A stretch of DNA of 64,000 nucleotides from Cryptomeria japonica (GCF_030272615.1 NC_081411.1:158698471-158762470), one strand, 5' to 3'; counted from the first letter of the stretch, positions 35,521 to 47,724 are shown. Made by a program: numbers and translations. The notes: generated by a model not told the origin, from the sequence alone.

Positions 35521-36457
35521 TAGTATTAAAAGAAATCTTATTTCTATTTCTGCCTTAGAAGATAAGGGTTTACAAATAGCATTTTCTGAAGGGAAAGTAC
35601 TCGCTTGGCCTAAGAAATCTAATTTTAAATCTGCTAGTATTATTGGAAATAGATGTGATAGTTTATATAAGCTTGCAGCTAATCCAATTCAAGCTCTCAT
35701 TCATGAGACCCCTGAATCATGCGAGCTATGGCATAGAAGACTGGGACATCTACACTTTCAAGCTCTTCCCACTCTTGGTAAAATGGTTAAAGGTATGCCT
35801 AAACTCAGTTTATCTCATGATGATGCTTGTAAAGGTTGTGTAATGGGCAAGAATGTGAAGAATCCTTTTCATAAAAGCGATAGTAGGGCTAAAGAAAGGT
35901 TAGAACTTATTCATTCAGATTTATGTGGTCCTATGTCTGTAGCATCTCCTAGCGGTTTCCTATATTATGTTATCTTCATAGATGATTTCTCTAGAAAAAC
36001 ATGGATCTATTTTCTTAAATCTAAAGAGTCTGAAGAAGTCCTAAACAGATTTAAAGAATTCAAAGCCTTAGTTGAAAATACTACAGGAAACCGAATCAAA
36101 TGTCTGAGGTCTAACAATGGAGGTGAATACACCTCAAGTAGTTTTTATGGCTTTTGTATTAAAGCAGGAATTAAGAGGGAGTTTTGTGTTCCCTACAATC
36201 CTCAGCAAAATGGAGTTGCTGAAAGAAAGAACAGGACCATTGTTGAAGCTGCAAGAGCCATGATCCATGATCAAGACCTACAACCTTTTCTATGGGTGGA
36301 AGCATCCAAAACAGCAATGTATATTCAGAATAGATGTCCTCATCGCGCCCTAAAGGATGTGACTCCCGAAGAAGCCTTTACAGGAATCAAACCTGACATC
36401 AGTCACCTAAGGATATTCGGGAGTCCAGTGTATGTTCATGTGCCTAAAGAAAAATGA
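35504..36457 (+). pseudogene. Ty1-copia integrase segment
   Basis: 317 codons. The GAG-pre-integrase region comes first (LWHRRLGHLH...CKGCVMGK, an HHCC zinc site), then the integrase core. The first catalytic Asp is in LIHSDLCGP and the Glu in QQNGVAERKNRT. The second catalytic Asp, normally in RSDNGGEY, is Asn (AAC at 36,113-36,115), so this integrase should be inactive even apart from frame damage. A TGA at 36,455 ends the stretch where family members continue, consistent with CGA to TGA. Integrase inserts element cDNA into the nuclear genome. Confidence 0.9.
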
Positions 36458-36463
36458 ACCAAG

Positions 36464-37309
36464 TTGGATCCATCTGGAAAGAAAGGCACCTTAGTGGGAT
36501 ACAACAAATCTTCCAAAGCTTTCAGGATTTACATTTCAGGTCAAAGGTATGTTGAGGTAAGTAGAGATGTAACTTTTGAAGAAGATATTGCTTTCAAAAG
36601 ATGTAAAGGTTCATTATCCAACAATAATGATATGGAAATTGAAAATCAAGATTCAATAGTTGATGCTAACCCTGAGATACAGGAGGAGCCTACTGACCTT
36701 CCAGATCAGGAAGTTCAGAATGACTCATCAGAGCCTATACTCCCTACCGATATACCTCAGGATATTGTTGTCTGCAAGAAGAGACCACTTTGGGTTAGAA
36801 ACACGATTCAAGATGCTAAAGGTTTTGCTTCTCCCAGAGGAACTTTTAGAGATAGCAAGAGATTCCAAAATCATGTCAACTACATTTCTGTGATGTGCAA
36901 TATCATTGAGTCTGAACCTCACAATGTCGAAGAAGCTATGTCCCATTATGCTTGGAAATTAGCCATGGATGAAGAGTATGGGTCTATCATGAAGAATGTC
37001 TGGGACATTGTACCCAGACCCAAAGGTAAGTCTGTTGTTTCCTCTAAATGGTTGTTTAAAATTAAGCATAATGTTGATGGTAGTATCGAAAAATATAAAG
37101 CTAGGTTTGTAGCTCATGGTTTCTCTCAAAAGGAAGGAATAGATTATGAAGAAACTTTTGTCCCTGTTGCTAGATATACCTCTATTAGATCTATAATAGC
37201 TATTGCTGCAGCAAAGGTTGGGAGCTGCATCAAATGGACGTTAAGACAGCCTTCCTCAATGGTGTCATTGAGGAGGAAGTCTATATTGAGCAACCAGAAG
37301 GTTATGTAA
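36464..37309 (+). pseudogene. Ty1-copia reverse transcriptase, N-terminal part
   Basis: Continues the integrase C-terminus (GTLVGYNKSSKAFRIY), an acidic linker (about residues 55-110) and the start of RT: WKLAMDEEYGSI, WLFKIKHNVDGSIEKYKARF and DYEETFVPVARYTSIR. A one-base loss near 37,212 shifts the frame; downstream sequence still encodes QMDVKTAFLNG in the other frame. This RT copies the element RNA to cDNA. Confidence 0.9.
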
Positions 37310-38472
37310 TCTATAAAAGAGATTCTCATGTTTGCAGGTTGAAGAAAGCCTTATATGGGCTCAAACAGGCTCCTCGTGCTTGGTATGAAAGAATTGATAA
37401 GTAATTACTAAGCTTAGGATTTTGCAAGAATGATGTTGATGCTAACATTTACTTGAAAGTTTATAATGATGAGATGCTTATTTTAGTTTTGTATGTGGAT
37501 GATTTATTTCTCACTGGTGAAAGTAAATTAATCATAAGATGTAAGAAGGAATTAGCCTCAGAATTTGAAATGAAGGATTTAGGTCTAATGCACTACTTCC
37601 TAGGGTTAGAAGTATGGCAAAGATCCAATGAAATTTTTCTAAGTCAAGGAAAATATACTTTTGATATTTTGAAAAGATTTAGAATGATAGATTGTAAACC
37701 TATGCATACTCCTATGGAATCTAACTTAAAGAAGTTAAGTGTTTCTGTAGCTAACTCGGATTTTGCAGATCCATCTGAGTACAGGCAGTTGATTGGTTCC
37801 CTGATGTACCTAGTCAATACTAGGCCAGATATCTGTTATGCTGTGAATGCTCTCAGCCAGTTCATGAGCTTACCTAAACTTGTTCGCCTAGTTGGTGCTA
37901 AGCACATCCTAAGATACCTGCGTGGCATGATTGGTTATGGGTTGAAGTATTCACTTAATACCTCAATCCTCTTGGAAGGCTACTCAGATTTAGATTGGGC
38001 ACGAAGTGTCAAGGATAGGAAAAGTACTTCAGGGATCTGCTTCAACTTAGGCTCTGCAGTGATCTCTTGGGCATGTAGAAAGCAATCTTCGGTAGCATTA
38101 AGCCCTGCAGAAGTTGAGTACATTGCCGCATCTGTTGCATCCAGAGAAGCAGTGTGGCTTCGCAAGCTCCTTGTTGGATTATTTGGTCAAGCTAGTGGTC
38201 CTACCACCATTCATTGTGATAATCAAAGCTGTATAAAGATGTCAGTAAATCCCGTATTTCATGATCAATCCAAACATGTGGAAACACACTATCATTTCAT
38301 TCGGGACATGGTGCAAAGAGGTACCATTCATCTAAAGTACATTAGCACAGATGAACAGATTGCAGACATCCTTACCAAACCGTTATCTAGGGTGAAGTTC
38401 GAATACTTCAGAGACAGACTTGGTGTTGTGGAAAACAGAAGCCTGATTGAGAGAGAGCTTCAATCTCAGTGA
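37213..38472 (+). pseudogene. Ty1-copia reverse transcriptase C-terminus and RNase H
   Basis: After the frameshift, RT continues (EEVYIEQPEGY, LKKALYGLKQAPRAWYERI) to a TAA at 37,402-37,404. It reopens to 38,472 with the YVDD catalytic motif (37,492-37,503), a primer-grip-like MHYFLGLEV, and an RNase H domain: SDLDWARSVKDRKSTSG, LSPAEVEYIAA, IHCDNQSCIKMS and ADILTKPLSRVKFEYFR. The final stop is followed by the 3' non-coding repeats and PPT. Apart from the single stop, this 339-codon stretch is intact. Confidence 0.9.
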
Positions 38473-38497
38473 CTCTATCTGCACCAGTTTGAATCAT

Positions 38498-38675
38498 TCT
38501 TTGCTTGTGTGCAAGAATGAATTATGTCCAATCTATGCTTGTGTGCTAGATGGAAAATTGTAATTATGTAAAGACCCACTTTTGTATTACACTTTCTATG
38601 CTTGTGTGCTAGAACCATCCTATGCTCGTGTGCTAGGTGGAAGATGTAATTCTACGCTTGTGTGCTAGATGGAAC
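38498..38675 (+). repeat. Tandem 3' leader repeat of the Copia element
   Basis: Five irregularly spaced copies of TATGCTTGTGTGCTAGATGG or close variants lie between the RNase H stop and the PPT. Their function is unknown; they are outside the LTR. Confidence 0.8.
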
Positions 38676-38723
38676 TCTAAAGGTTCAGATTATGTATTCT
38701 CCTCTTCCCTAGTTAAGAGGGAG

Positions 38724-39383
38724 TGTTGTTTGTAACTAGGAAAGAGGGTTCGGATTGCCATAAGGCAACATCCGAACCCCTTCCCTTAAGCATAACGAGG
38801 AGGACTGGCCCTAAAAGGCTTAACGTGGCCCTAAAACAAAGACCAGCCCCATTCACCACGCCACATTAAATTAGCACGAAAATGAATATGTAAATGGAGG
38901 CCGACTTAAAGGTTATGTGGGTTAAATGATCATATAAATAATGATCATTTACCAAACACAAACACATTAGTATTTTCCCTCTTGCAAAGTGAAATATCTC
39001 TGCAACTAAGCATGCAAAATTGAGAAGTAAAATTGGGCGAACTCATCCAAGAAGGTCAAAGGCATTGGTTGTTCGAGAATTCTGTTAGATAGCAGATTTG
39101 TTGCAGACTTGGAATAATTAGAAGGGCAGATCTGACCATTAAACATGCAGATCTGATAAGAGGTTGAAGAGTTCAGCTAAGTATTGTATTGGTACAATTT
39201 AGATTGAATACATAATCTGACCTGTGGGTCTTTAGTGCTGGGTTTTTCCTCCTTGGAGGTTTTTCCAGGGTATTTGTGTTTGTCTCCTATGCACTTACTT
39301 TCATTCTGTCATTACTTTACTTAATATTAGCAAATAATTAAATACTGATAATCTGATTACTAATCTGGGTCACATAATTAACA
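38724..39383 (+). repeat. 3' LTR of the Copia element
   Basis: 660 bp, preceded by the PPT. By hand count it differs from the 5' LTR at 16 sites with no indel. Confidence 0.95.
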
Positions 39384-42070
39384 CTTCAAAGTGCATGAGA
39401 TGAGGGAATTTCTTTCCATTCATTGTCTTGACATTGTGGCAAGTATCAAAATTAATTCTTGCAGTGTGTCTTGAGATTATAATATTGCAACTCCTCTTTG
39501 GATCCTTGTGCCACTTGCAAGGTAGAACATGTCTCAATGGCCTTTCCTATCATGATAGGGAAAGTCTCTCTTGCCTTCTTCTTTTTCTTCTGAATCTTAT
39601 CATACTCCAGCAATTGCCTTGACAACTCTAGTAGCACCATCCTTTCCGTAGGATACCTTGGAAGACAGTATGCATATGATGAGTATCCTTGTATCCTTAG
39701 ATAAGTAAATTTAGGGAATGAAATGTACCATTAAACATACTTTTTGATCAGATTCATAGCCTCCTTAGACAACATCATATGCATGCCTCTTTGTAACATT
39801 CTCACAACATGCATTGTGAAGGCATCATTCACTCTCTTATAGTGAGCAATGTTGTGCAAATGTAATTGAGAATAGCCGTCATATACCAACATTTGTCCTT
39901 CAGCAAGTCCAACCGGTGCTCTACAAGTTAGTCCTTTATATTTGAAATATCTAGCTAGGATATATACCACATATGAGCTCATATAAAAAGTCCTTGTCTG
40001 CTCTATGTCCTTCAACTGAAATCATTGAGGTTGTCACTCACTAAGTTTGCCCAATTGATGATATTGGCTCCCTTTGCAACCTCTTCAATGTAATACCACA
40101 TCCAATGCTCATATGAAAAAGCTTGGGTGACCCCATGACTCGGTTCAGCATTATGACCAATTCTCCAAATCCTTCCTTTAAGTCAGATTTGAGAAGCTTC
40201 TTTGGTAACCTCTTATGGCGATGTCTAGGCTCTTTTATCCACTCATTGCTGATAATCTCGGCACATTTTTCAGGCTTACTATTGTATAATGCTAAGGAAT
40301 CCTTCTTGCTCTTGTAAACCACAGAATCTTATATAGGAAGATCAAATACTTCTTCCATTTCTGCCTTTGTGAAGTAAGCTAACAGTTTATCATAGGGTGC
40401 CACAATTTGTCTTCGTTCTAAGTTGTAATGCTTAGCACACTCTACAATCAGATCACTACATTGAATTGCAGGGGGAAAGCCGGGAAAGCCAACAATATGA
40501 GAGATGCCATTCCTTATCAACTTTCTTGCCATCTTGGAAGTATTGTACTTCCCCTTTCCAAACTCTCGATCTCGAAAGTCATTGATGTCAATGTGACCAA
40601 GGTTGGTGTCATCAACTTTTCACCATCTAGAGGAGAGCTTGGATTCCAAGAGTACTCCTCAAAACTCATCCTCCATTTTCACCTACCTTCTATTACCCCC
40701 AGTCCTTGCTCCTGACATCTATCTACAAAACAAGTTACCTTGTATTATGAAATTGATATTGCTTAAGGTTTTGATGATTAAATGATGACAAAAGGTCAGA
40801 CTGTACACCTCTTCTGCATTAAGTGTTAGTGGAATTGCAATGAAATTGATGCAAAGAATGTGAAAAAGAGTAATTCCCAATCAATCCTCGAGTAATGAAA
40901 TCTGAAAAAATGCCAGACAAAACCTTAGTTTAAACTTAAATATCAGTTTTCCACATACCTGTTGACGTGTCTGAAATCGCATTGCTGCAAACTCCATACG
41001 GCCAACGCAGAATAGAATAGCCGACTGATTATCCTACTCTCTCTTGAGATAAGGAAGTCTCTAATGCTGTTTTCTAAGTTTGATCAAAGGAGACTACCTC
41101 AAGGTTTCTTTTGTCAGGTCTTGACTGCGGGATCTCTCAGTGGCTTTATGTGTTTATGCTGGAAACACAAGGGGGCTTACGTTTGATTAGTAATTTCATA
41201 TGCGAATTCCCAGGGACCTCTTTTGGTTTTCTTTCAGGTGATGTTGATTTATTTGAAGCTGATTTAGCAAGACTAGATTTCTAAAAAAAGGGATAAAATT
41301 GGGAGGAAAGAAAGGAAGGGTAGAGAGAGAGAACAGTAAATATTAACTAGGACAACAGATTTACCCAAGCAGACAGACACCTCCAGGAAACCAGGTTAAG
41401 CATCATCAGTCATTCAGACACAATGTTTGCATAAACTTAGTGCAATCTTCAAAGGGGAAACCAGATTTTCATATTACCAAATACAATATTAGAACTTCTA
41501 TATTCATGATATGTGTACTTTTGATAATCGAACTGAATCATAAAATAGCCCAGATTAACCATGCAGAAAGGAAAAAAAGCAATCAGCTATCCTCTAATGG
41601 TATGGACTGTGGAGATTCTATCAGATGCTTGGTAAGAACTGCTGTGTAAAATGAACAGACATAATTAAAAGCTTTCTAATTTAAATGAAGAAGGAGACCA
41701 TGCACTCACAAGGAAATTTGAAGGTAATTTCAATCCATTGTATTAATTCCTGCAAAATTTCTTCAGAGCTTTCGCAACAATTCAAGAACTTCCTCCCAAA
41801 TGAGGGAAAACCAGTCCCCTTAAATAGGTTTCTAAAAATGGATGAATGGCCAAGATCTAATCTAAACAAGTGGCCCAGATTCATCCTTACAAAAGAGGGA
41901 CCCACACTCATAAATAGGGAGATAAATATCTACAACTACCCAAAAAGGAGCAATAACTACCAAAGGATAATTACAACTTTGAAATAATCCAAAAAGGGGA
42001 GGTGCACAAAAAACTTTACAATATGTTGACCAAAAGTCAACTGTCACCCTTTTGGGACAAAAGTGCACTT

Positions 42071-45000
42071 TTAAGACTTGGAGGGAAAAAAGCATTTTTG
42101 AGAAACTACTTTCTCTATCCTGGTTTCACATTCCTTTTGCAGAAATTGGTCTTCGCCATGCAGGTATTCTCGCCATAAATCACGACCTGCTGCTCGTTCC
42201 TCGCGGACATATTCCTGAAACTTGATGCATAATTGGAAGAGGGGATTAAAAGGTGGCATGGGAGGGTGGCGAATTTTGTATTGCATGCCTTCGAGATACT
42301 GGTCCACGTGCCTTAAACCGTCCTTCCAGCTGGAGCGATTACGCTCGAAGCATAATATGTCTGAATGGAACTGACCAGCAAAACTCAAGTCTTCAATGGA
42401 ATAAGAAGCCTTATCTGCTCCCAATCTTCCCTCCCAATCCGGCCGGATTACACTGTCGGACAGGTCATTTATCCACCCCGAAACCATTGATCGGAGGATG
42501 GTCTTGCCTAATTCTTGCATGTTCCCCAGAATCGCCTCACACGCGTCATTTTCTTTGTCAATAATTTCCTGGGCGTCGTTCTTCATGGTGACGGTCCAAT
42601 ACCATTCCTTGAGAACACTGATGCTATGGGGATTCAAGATGTCAGGCAGTGTGGGAATTTGTGTATGTGTCCAGAAAAGAGCTCTTAGGAGTGGAAGGGT
42701 AGAGGCCGCTACTTCATGCATGTGAAGGGATTCTCTCTTTACTTCCAACAACCTGACGAGAGTGAGCTCTCGATGGAGAGCCATTTCCTTTACTTCTTTG
42801 AGGATCTGTTCTCCCTTTTTCTTGATGTCTTGCACCCATTCCTTAACGGCCTTTGCGGTATCCCGGATTCCTTCAAATTCAGTTGTGGTCCTTTGCGCCA
42901 ATGCCATTGGGGGAATATGGGATTCAGAGGGGTTGTGTAGTGGCCGTAGGAGCTTATCGATGTATCCCTCGGCTTGTTCAGCACGAGCCCGATACATGTC
43001 CTTTTCAGCCGTGATTTCCTCGAGCTGTCTGAGTATGTTTTGCACCGAGTCCTTAAATTCCTCCTTTTCTTGCTCTTTTGTAGCTCGTCCGATGGGGACA
43101 GTCGTAATGCTATAATCTGCCAGGGTTATTTGATCTGCTAGCTTGTTTACGGGCGGGGTAGCAATATGAAGAGTGCGGTTCCTTTGCCCATCCTTGGTTA
43201 TCTTAGAGTATGTTCTCGGTTTCTTCTTCCCTTTTGCTTTTGTTTGATCCATTCGTGAGAAGATGTCTTCAAGGTCGATGGGCGCCTTGGTGGCGGCCCT
43301 GCGCTGAGCTCTGGCGATCAGCCACTCTTGAGGCACCGTCTGGGTTGAGGATAGGGTTAAGTTAGCACCTTGTGCTCCCATACTTCCAACTGGCTGATCA
43401 CAAATTAACAGCTGTCCCGCCATCGGAGGGGTGGAAGAAGGAGGAAGCTCTTTGTTTGCATCTGAGTTCTCCCCTATCTCACTGAATAATTGTCTGACAT
43501 CTTCCTGTGATGGTGGCTCCTTGGTTCCCTCGAGCTCATGGATCTCGTTTGTTCTTTGTTCCCCTTCGACAGTTGAGTCGTCCTTGACTGCATGGAGGAG
43601 TAGTAATTCATGGCGGCTCTGCTGGGTAGGTTCATGCACTACGATCCCCTGGGTGGATGGGATTTCTCCTTCCTCTATCTGGTCACCCGGCTTAGTCGGA
43701 TTGGGGCCCTTTTGCTCAGTGTCCGGCATATCTGGAGCAGGAGGATCATTGGCTTGGAATGCCTCTATGTCGCTCTGGGAAGGCGGAGCAGGTATGCAAT
43801 CCAAATCTATGGCATCATCGGGCGAACTGGGGTCTGAAGATGAAGTGGTCTCTGGCCTTCTTATGGGAATCTTCTCCCTCCTTGTTCTCTTGGACGTCCG
43901 AGTCCCTCTGCAAGCCTTAGTTTTCTTCCTTTTCTCTGGTTTTTCAGCTGATGTCCTTTCATCTTCGGAAGACTGAGAGTCGAAATTGCCCATCAGATGG
44001 TAAGTAAACTGGACCCCTTCATGGACTAGCCTCTCGATCTGGTGTTGTAACCATTGATCTGTGTATCTTGCCGGGGCTGCCATGACTGCTTCGAAATCCG
44101 TGATTGGGTCTTGAGACCAATCAACGCCTGGCAAGAGATGCCTCACTGCTTCGAATTCCCGGACTTGGAGACAGTTCCCCGAGTCTGTGAGCTGATCCGG
44201 GACCCGACGGTACTCAAAGAGTCGCATTTGCTGCACACTCAATCTAGAATATTCCCGTCGCCTGACTTCGTAGTCATCGGAGCAATTTTTCCAGTAATCT
44301 TCAATTGACTCCTTTGCTCTGTAGCGCCTACCGTAAGCTCTCTTTGCCAAATTGTCATGATCAAAACATTTTCTTGGGAAATGTTCCTGTAGGCCATAAG
44401 AGGCTAGCTCTGCAAGGGACTCTTCTACTAGGGTGGGAGTTCTCAATTGGACATCATGGTTGCCTATGATCATTGGAAATGCGAATCCAGCCTGCTTGCT
44501 TTCTCTTAATAATATGCCGGCAGGGCGTGATTGCCTTGCCACTTCCATGAGGACTACTTTATCGGTTGGGTACCGCGGAAGTCGAAGGGGGGCACCTTCA
44601 AAGCCAGCAATTCGGATGTAGGAGAATCTTGGGAACTGAATAAACCAGGCCCCATACCTCTGCACTAAAATGGTAGCTTGCTCCGAGAGCCTTATGTGTA
44701 ACCCTCCCTGCATTAGCCTGACTAGACGCATTGTGAAGGCGTCGTTGACACGTTCGTACTGTCCAACCGCGTAAGCCGGGCTGCTCTTTTCCCTTTGAGC
44801 TATATCCTGGTAGTGCAGCTGCGGGTAGCAATCATAAACCTTTACCTGACCAGGCCCATTCCCGATCTCACCTTTCATTATTAATCCTGGCAGTGGCTGG
44901 TTCTTTGCGAACATATAGACCAAATAGGAGGTCATGGTGAAATACTTCTTTGTCTCAAGCTCAATCAGCTGAGCGTGGATGTTATCACTTATGATCTGAG

Positions 45001-45703
45001 CCCAGTCAAACTTAGACTTTCCGGCAAAGACCTGTTCTGTAAAATAGAACATCCATTCTTCAAAGTAGTTGGACTTAGGGAGTCCCATGACTCGGCTAAG
45101 TAAGGTGACCATATCGCCATGTTCATTATGAAAGTCACTTCTGGGGGTCTTTTTCACAATCCTGGTGCTTGAAGGCCTTTTTTCTTTGAACCATTCTTCG
45201 TTAATTAGTGCCCTGCATCGAGCTGGGTTCATATCATACGCCCCCTATGCCTCGTCCATTGTTGTAGCTATGGGATTATTTGGAAAGGGGATATCAAATG
45301 CATCGCCGATAGCCTCAAGGGAGAAGTCGGCAATAGTGATATCTTCCAGAAGCACTAATCTGGACTTTGGCTCGTAATGCCGAGCAGCTTCCACTACTAA
45401 TTCATAGTTCTGGATTGCTGGAGGAAAACCTGCTGCTTGGGCGATGCCACTTTCCAGCATTTGCCTAGGTCTGCCATATGCATTGGGTGAGAAGACCCGA
45501 TCCCTGAAATCCTGAATATCAATGTGGCCAAGGTCGGTGTCACCAATGTTGTCCCAGATACTCTGGACCTTTGACTCTCTTAGCCCTCCCCTCTGATACT
45601 GATACTTCATTCTTTCAACTTTCCGTGGGATGTCTGATTTGGATGCTCGTGAGGTTTCTGCTGCAGCGGGTGTTTTTGATGATTCTGCCGCTGATTTAGG
45701 CAT
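42071..45703 (-). CDS. Large antisense LTR protein (A3), unknown family, one in-frame TAG
   Basis: On the minus strand, an ATG at 45,703 opens 152 codons to a TAG at 45,247-45,245. Four codons later, in the same frame, an ATG at 45,232 opens 1,053 codons to 42,071. Without the TAG this is one frame of about 1,210 codons. The first about 560 residues look globular (GFPPAIQNYELVVEAARHY, YERVNDAFTMRLVRLMQGG, FPRFSYIRIAGFEG). Next is a basic cluster (KPEKRKKTKACRGTRTSKR, NLS-like), then a long acidic, Pro/Ser-rich linker, then a coiled-coil-like stretch (KEEFKDSVQNILRQLEEITA) and a helical C-terminus. I do not recognise the family; I see no transposase, RT or gag motif. It is antisense to the LTR and has a decayed homologue in A2. 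In one 26-codon block, 11 of 21 changed codons are synonymous, suggesting constraint. Confidence 0.6.
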
Positions 45704-46457
45704 TTATCCTGCACAGCCAGACACGGATTACAAGGTGACACGAGAATAACGATGCGGGTTAGATAATAACAGAAGTGTTTCAACAGATTGAGATTAGTTT
45801 AAATATCACTCTGGGCTAACAATCTGATTAACTTCTACAGCATCATATTCCTGAAGATTTATGACTAAGCATTCTTACTCTCGAATTTTTTGGATTAATT
45901 TTAACAAAGGCAAAACATGAGAATTTTGAAAAGAGATGCAGTTTTCGGCCAAACTCCGGGAATAAGTCCTAAATTTTGGATGCTCGAATGATGGAGATGC
46001 AGACTCTAAGCATTTCAAATTTTGCGTATTTGCGTATTTGATCCACACATTTTAAATGACCGTACGCGATAAGGCGTACTTACCTGATCGGAGCGAATGA
46101 TGGGTGATTGCTCGACCTTGCGGGGGGGGGGGGCGAGCGGATGACCCTGCAAAATTTGAATCCCAACGGTTATCCTTCCTGTTTAAATTTTCGCAGTTTG
46201 GAAGATGAAAGAGGATTTATTAATTTCACATGGTTCTGTGTCTAGCAACCTGAATTTTAAATGGTCGATGGGAGGATGATGCAGTGTCTTACCTCCTTGC
46301 TTTCGGATTTAAGAGTTCCTTTCGAATTTTGAATTAGAGGTTTTCGAATCTAACCTTCGCGGGTGTGCTCGTCCTGACCTCCGCGTTACACACTGTGCCT
46401 TCTGCGTTTAATGTTTTGCTTGCTTTTGGACTTCGTTTTTAAACTTTCACCTTGGAA

Positions 46458-47724
46458 TTTCGGACGCTTAGGGTCCGAAAACGCTGTTTGCCCGATGATG
46501 TTGAAGCTCGAACGCGGGGGGCCGAAGTGCGTCTCGATGTTGTTTTAGAAGCTTATACTGTCTTTGTTATTCAGACGCGGGGGTCCGAAGTGCGTCTCGA
46601 TGTTGCTTTTGAAACACCACACTTTCCCTTTCGGAGCTTAGGGTCCGAAGAATGTTATTTGATATGTTTTAAAACTTACACTTCGCCTTTTTCATTCGGA
46701 CGCGAGGGTCCGAAGTGTGCCATGCGCTGCGTTTTTAAAACCTCAGTTCGCCCTTTTCATTCGGAGCTTAGGGCCCGAAGTATGCATTTCGATGCTGGAG
46801 AAATGCCTTTAAAAACTTACTTCGCCCTTGGTCATTCGGACGCGGGGGTCCGAAGTGCGTCTCGATGTTGTTTTTGAAACACCACACTTTCCTTTTCGGA
46901 GCTTAGGGTCCGAAGTGTGTTATTTGATGTGTTTTAAAACTTACACTTCGCCCTTTTCATTCGGACGCGGGGGTCCGAAAACGCTGCTTATGTTGCTTTA
47001 AAAAAAACTTTAACTTTGTCCCTTTTCGGAGCCTAGGGTCCGAAGTATGTTATTTGATATGTTTTTTTTTTTTAAAACTTACTTCGCCCTTTTCGGAGCT
47101 TAGGGTCCGAAGTATGCATGGTATGCGTTTTGTTTTTTTAAAACTTACTTCGCCCTTTTCGGAGCTTAGGGTCCGAAGTATGTATGATGTGCGTTTTTGT
47201 TTTTTAAAACTTACTTCGCCCTTTTCGGAGCTTAGGGTCCGAAGTATGTATGATGTGCGTTTTTGTTTTTAAAACTTACTTCGCCCTTGGTCGATATTCG
47301 GACGCGGGGGTCCGAAACGTGGTTTTTTTGACGTTGCTTAAAAAAACTTTAACTTTGTCTCTTTTCGGAGCCTAGGGTCCGAAGACGCTGTTTGATATGT
47401 TTTTTTTTTTTTTTTTTAGAACTTAACAGCTTGTGTTATTCGAACACGGGGGTCCGAAGTATGCTATTGCACTGTGTTTTAAACTTAACCTTCACTAAAA
47501 TTCGGACCTAAGGTCCGAAAACGTTGTTGGGCAGTGTTATGTTTTGAAACTTTAATTTTTTGGAAATTTCAGACCTAGGGTCCGGAATGCGATTGCCACC
47601 TTATGCTTTCAAATTTTGAATTTTCACCTTCGGACGCTTACATCCAAAAGGGGGGGGAGCGCACAACGTTTTAAACTTAACGGCTCATCTTGACTTTCGC
47701 CAAGTTCGGACCTGGAGTCCGAAA
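46458..47724. repeat. Hairpin array in LTR A3 (about 20 copies, period about 65 bp)
   Basis: Units carry TTCGGA, an 8-base middle, then TCCGAA. The middle alternates between CGCGGGGG and GCTTAGGG types, often in turn. One copy at 47,501-47,519 is a nearly complete palindrome (TTCGGACCT, A, AGGTCCGAA). Spacers are T/A-rich (TTTAAAACTTACTTCGCCC) and vary in length. The array lies directly upstream of the antisense ORF as that is read, as in A1. Confidence 0.9.

Larger units (their letters stand above)
33717..39383 (+). mobile_element. Full-length Ty1-copia retrotransposon (TSD CTTCA)
   Basis: Two 660-bp LTRs (33,717-34,376 and 38,724-39,383) flank gag and pol. CTTCA occurs at 33,712-33,716 and 39,384-39,388. 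A PBS (TGATATCAAAGCTA, 34,377) and a PPT (GTTAAGAGGGAG, 38,712-38,723) are in place. I counted 16 differences between the LTRs (about 2.4 percent), so it is the most recent complete insertion here. Pol order PR-IN-RT-RH confirms Copia. The coding region has three frameshifts and three in-frame stops, so it is not autonomous now. Confidence 0.95.
32954..40700 (-). pseudogene. Decayed antisense LTR protein (A2 copy), split by Copia
   Basis: Read on the minus strand from about 40,700 to 39,389 and then, across the Copia insertion, from 33,716 to 32,954. Segments align in order with the antisense ORF of A3. Examples are LGHIDINDFRDR, GFPPAIQ...ECAKHYN, FDLP, NEWIKEP, MLNRVMGSPK, YERVNDAFTM-type KRVNDAFTMHVVRMLQRGMH, FPIMIGKA, and past the Copia YSRLSLELIRL and SLDWSVPEI. 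It then runs into an acidic, Ser-rich tail with KKRNGVHDELVQQKRH. Stops and frameshifts break it (for example TAA after FDLPI), and the coiled-coil C-terminal half is not recognisable. The reading joins smoothly across the Copia TSD, proving the Copia entered an existing copy. Product unknown. Confidence 0.7.

Noticed and set aside
43431-43976. Plus-strand 181-codon open frame (and neighbours at 42,253-44,621) opposite the large antisense ORF
   Set aside because: Shadow frames; the minus-strand frame is far longer and has a homologue in A2.
46452-47272. Plus-strand frames with repeated SELRVRSM
   Set aside because: Translation of the TTCGGA hairpin array, not a gene.
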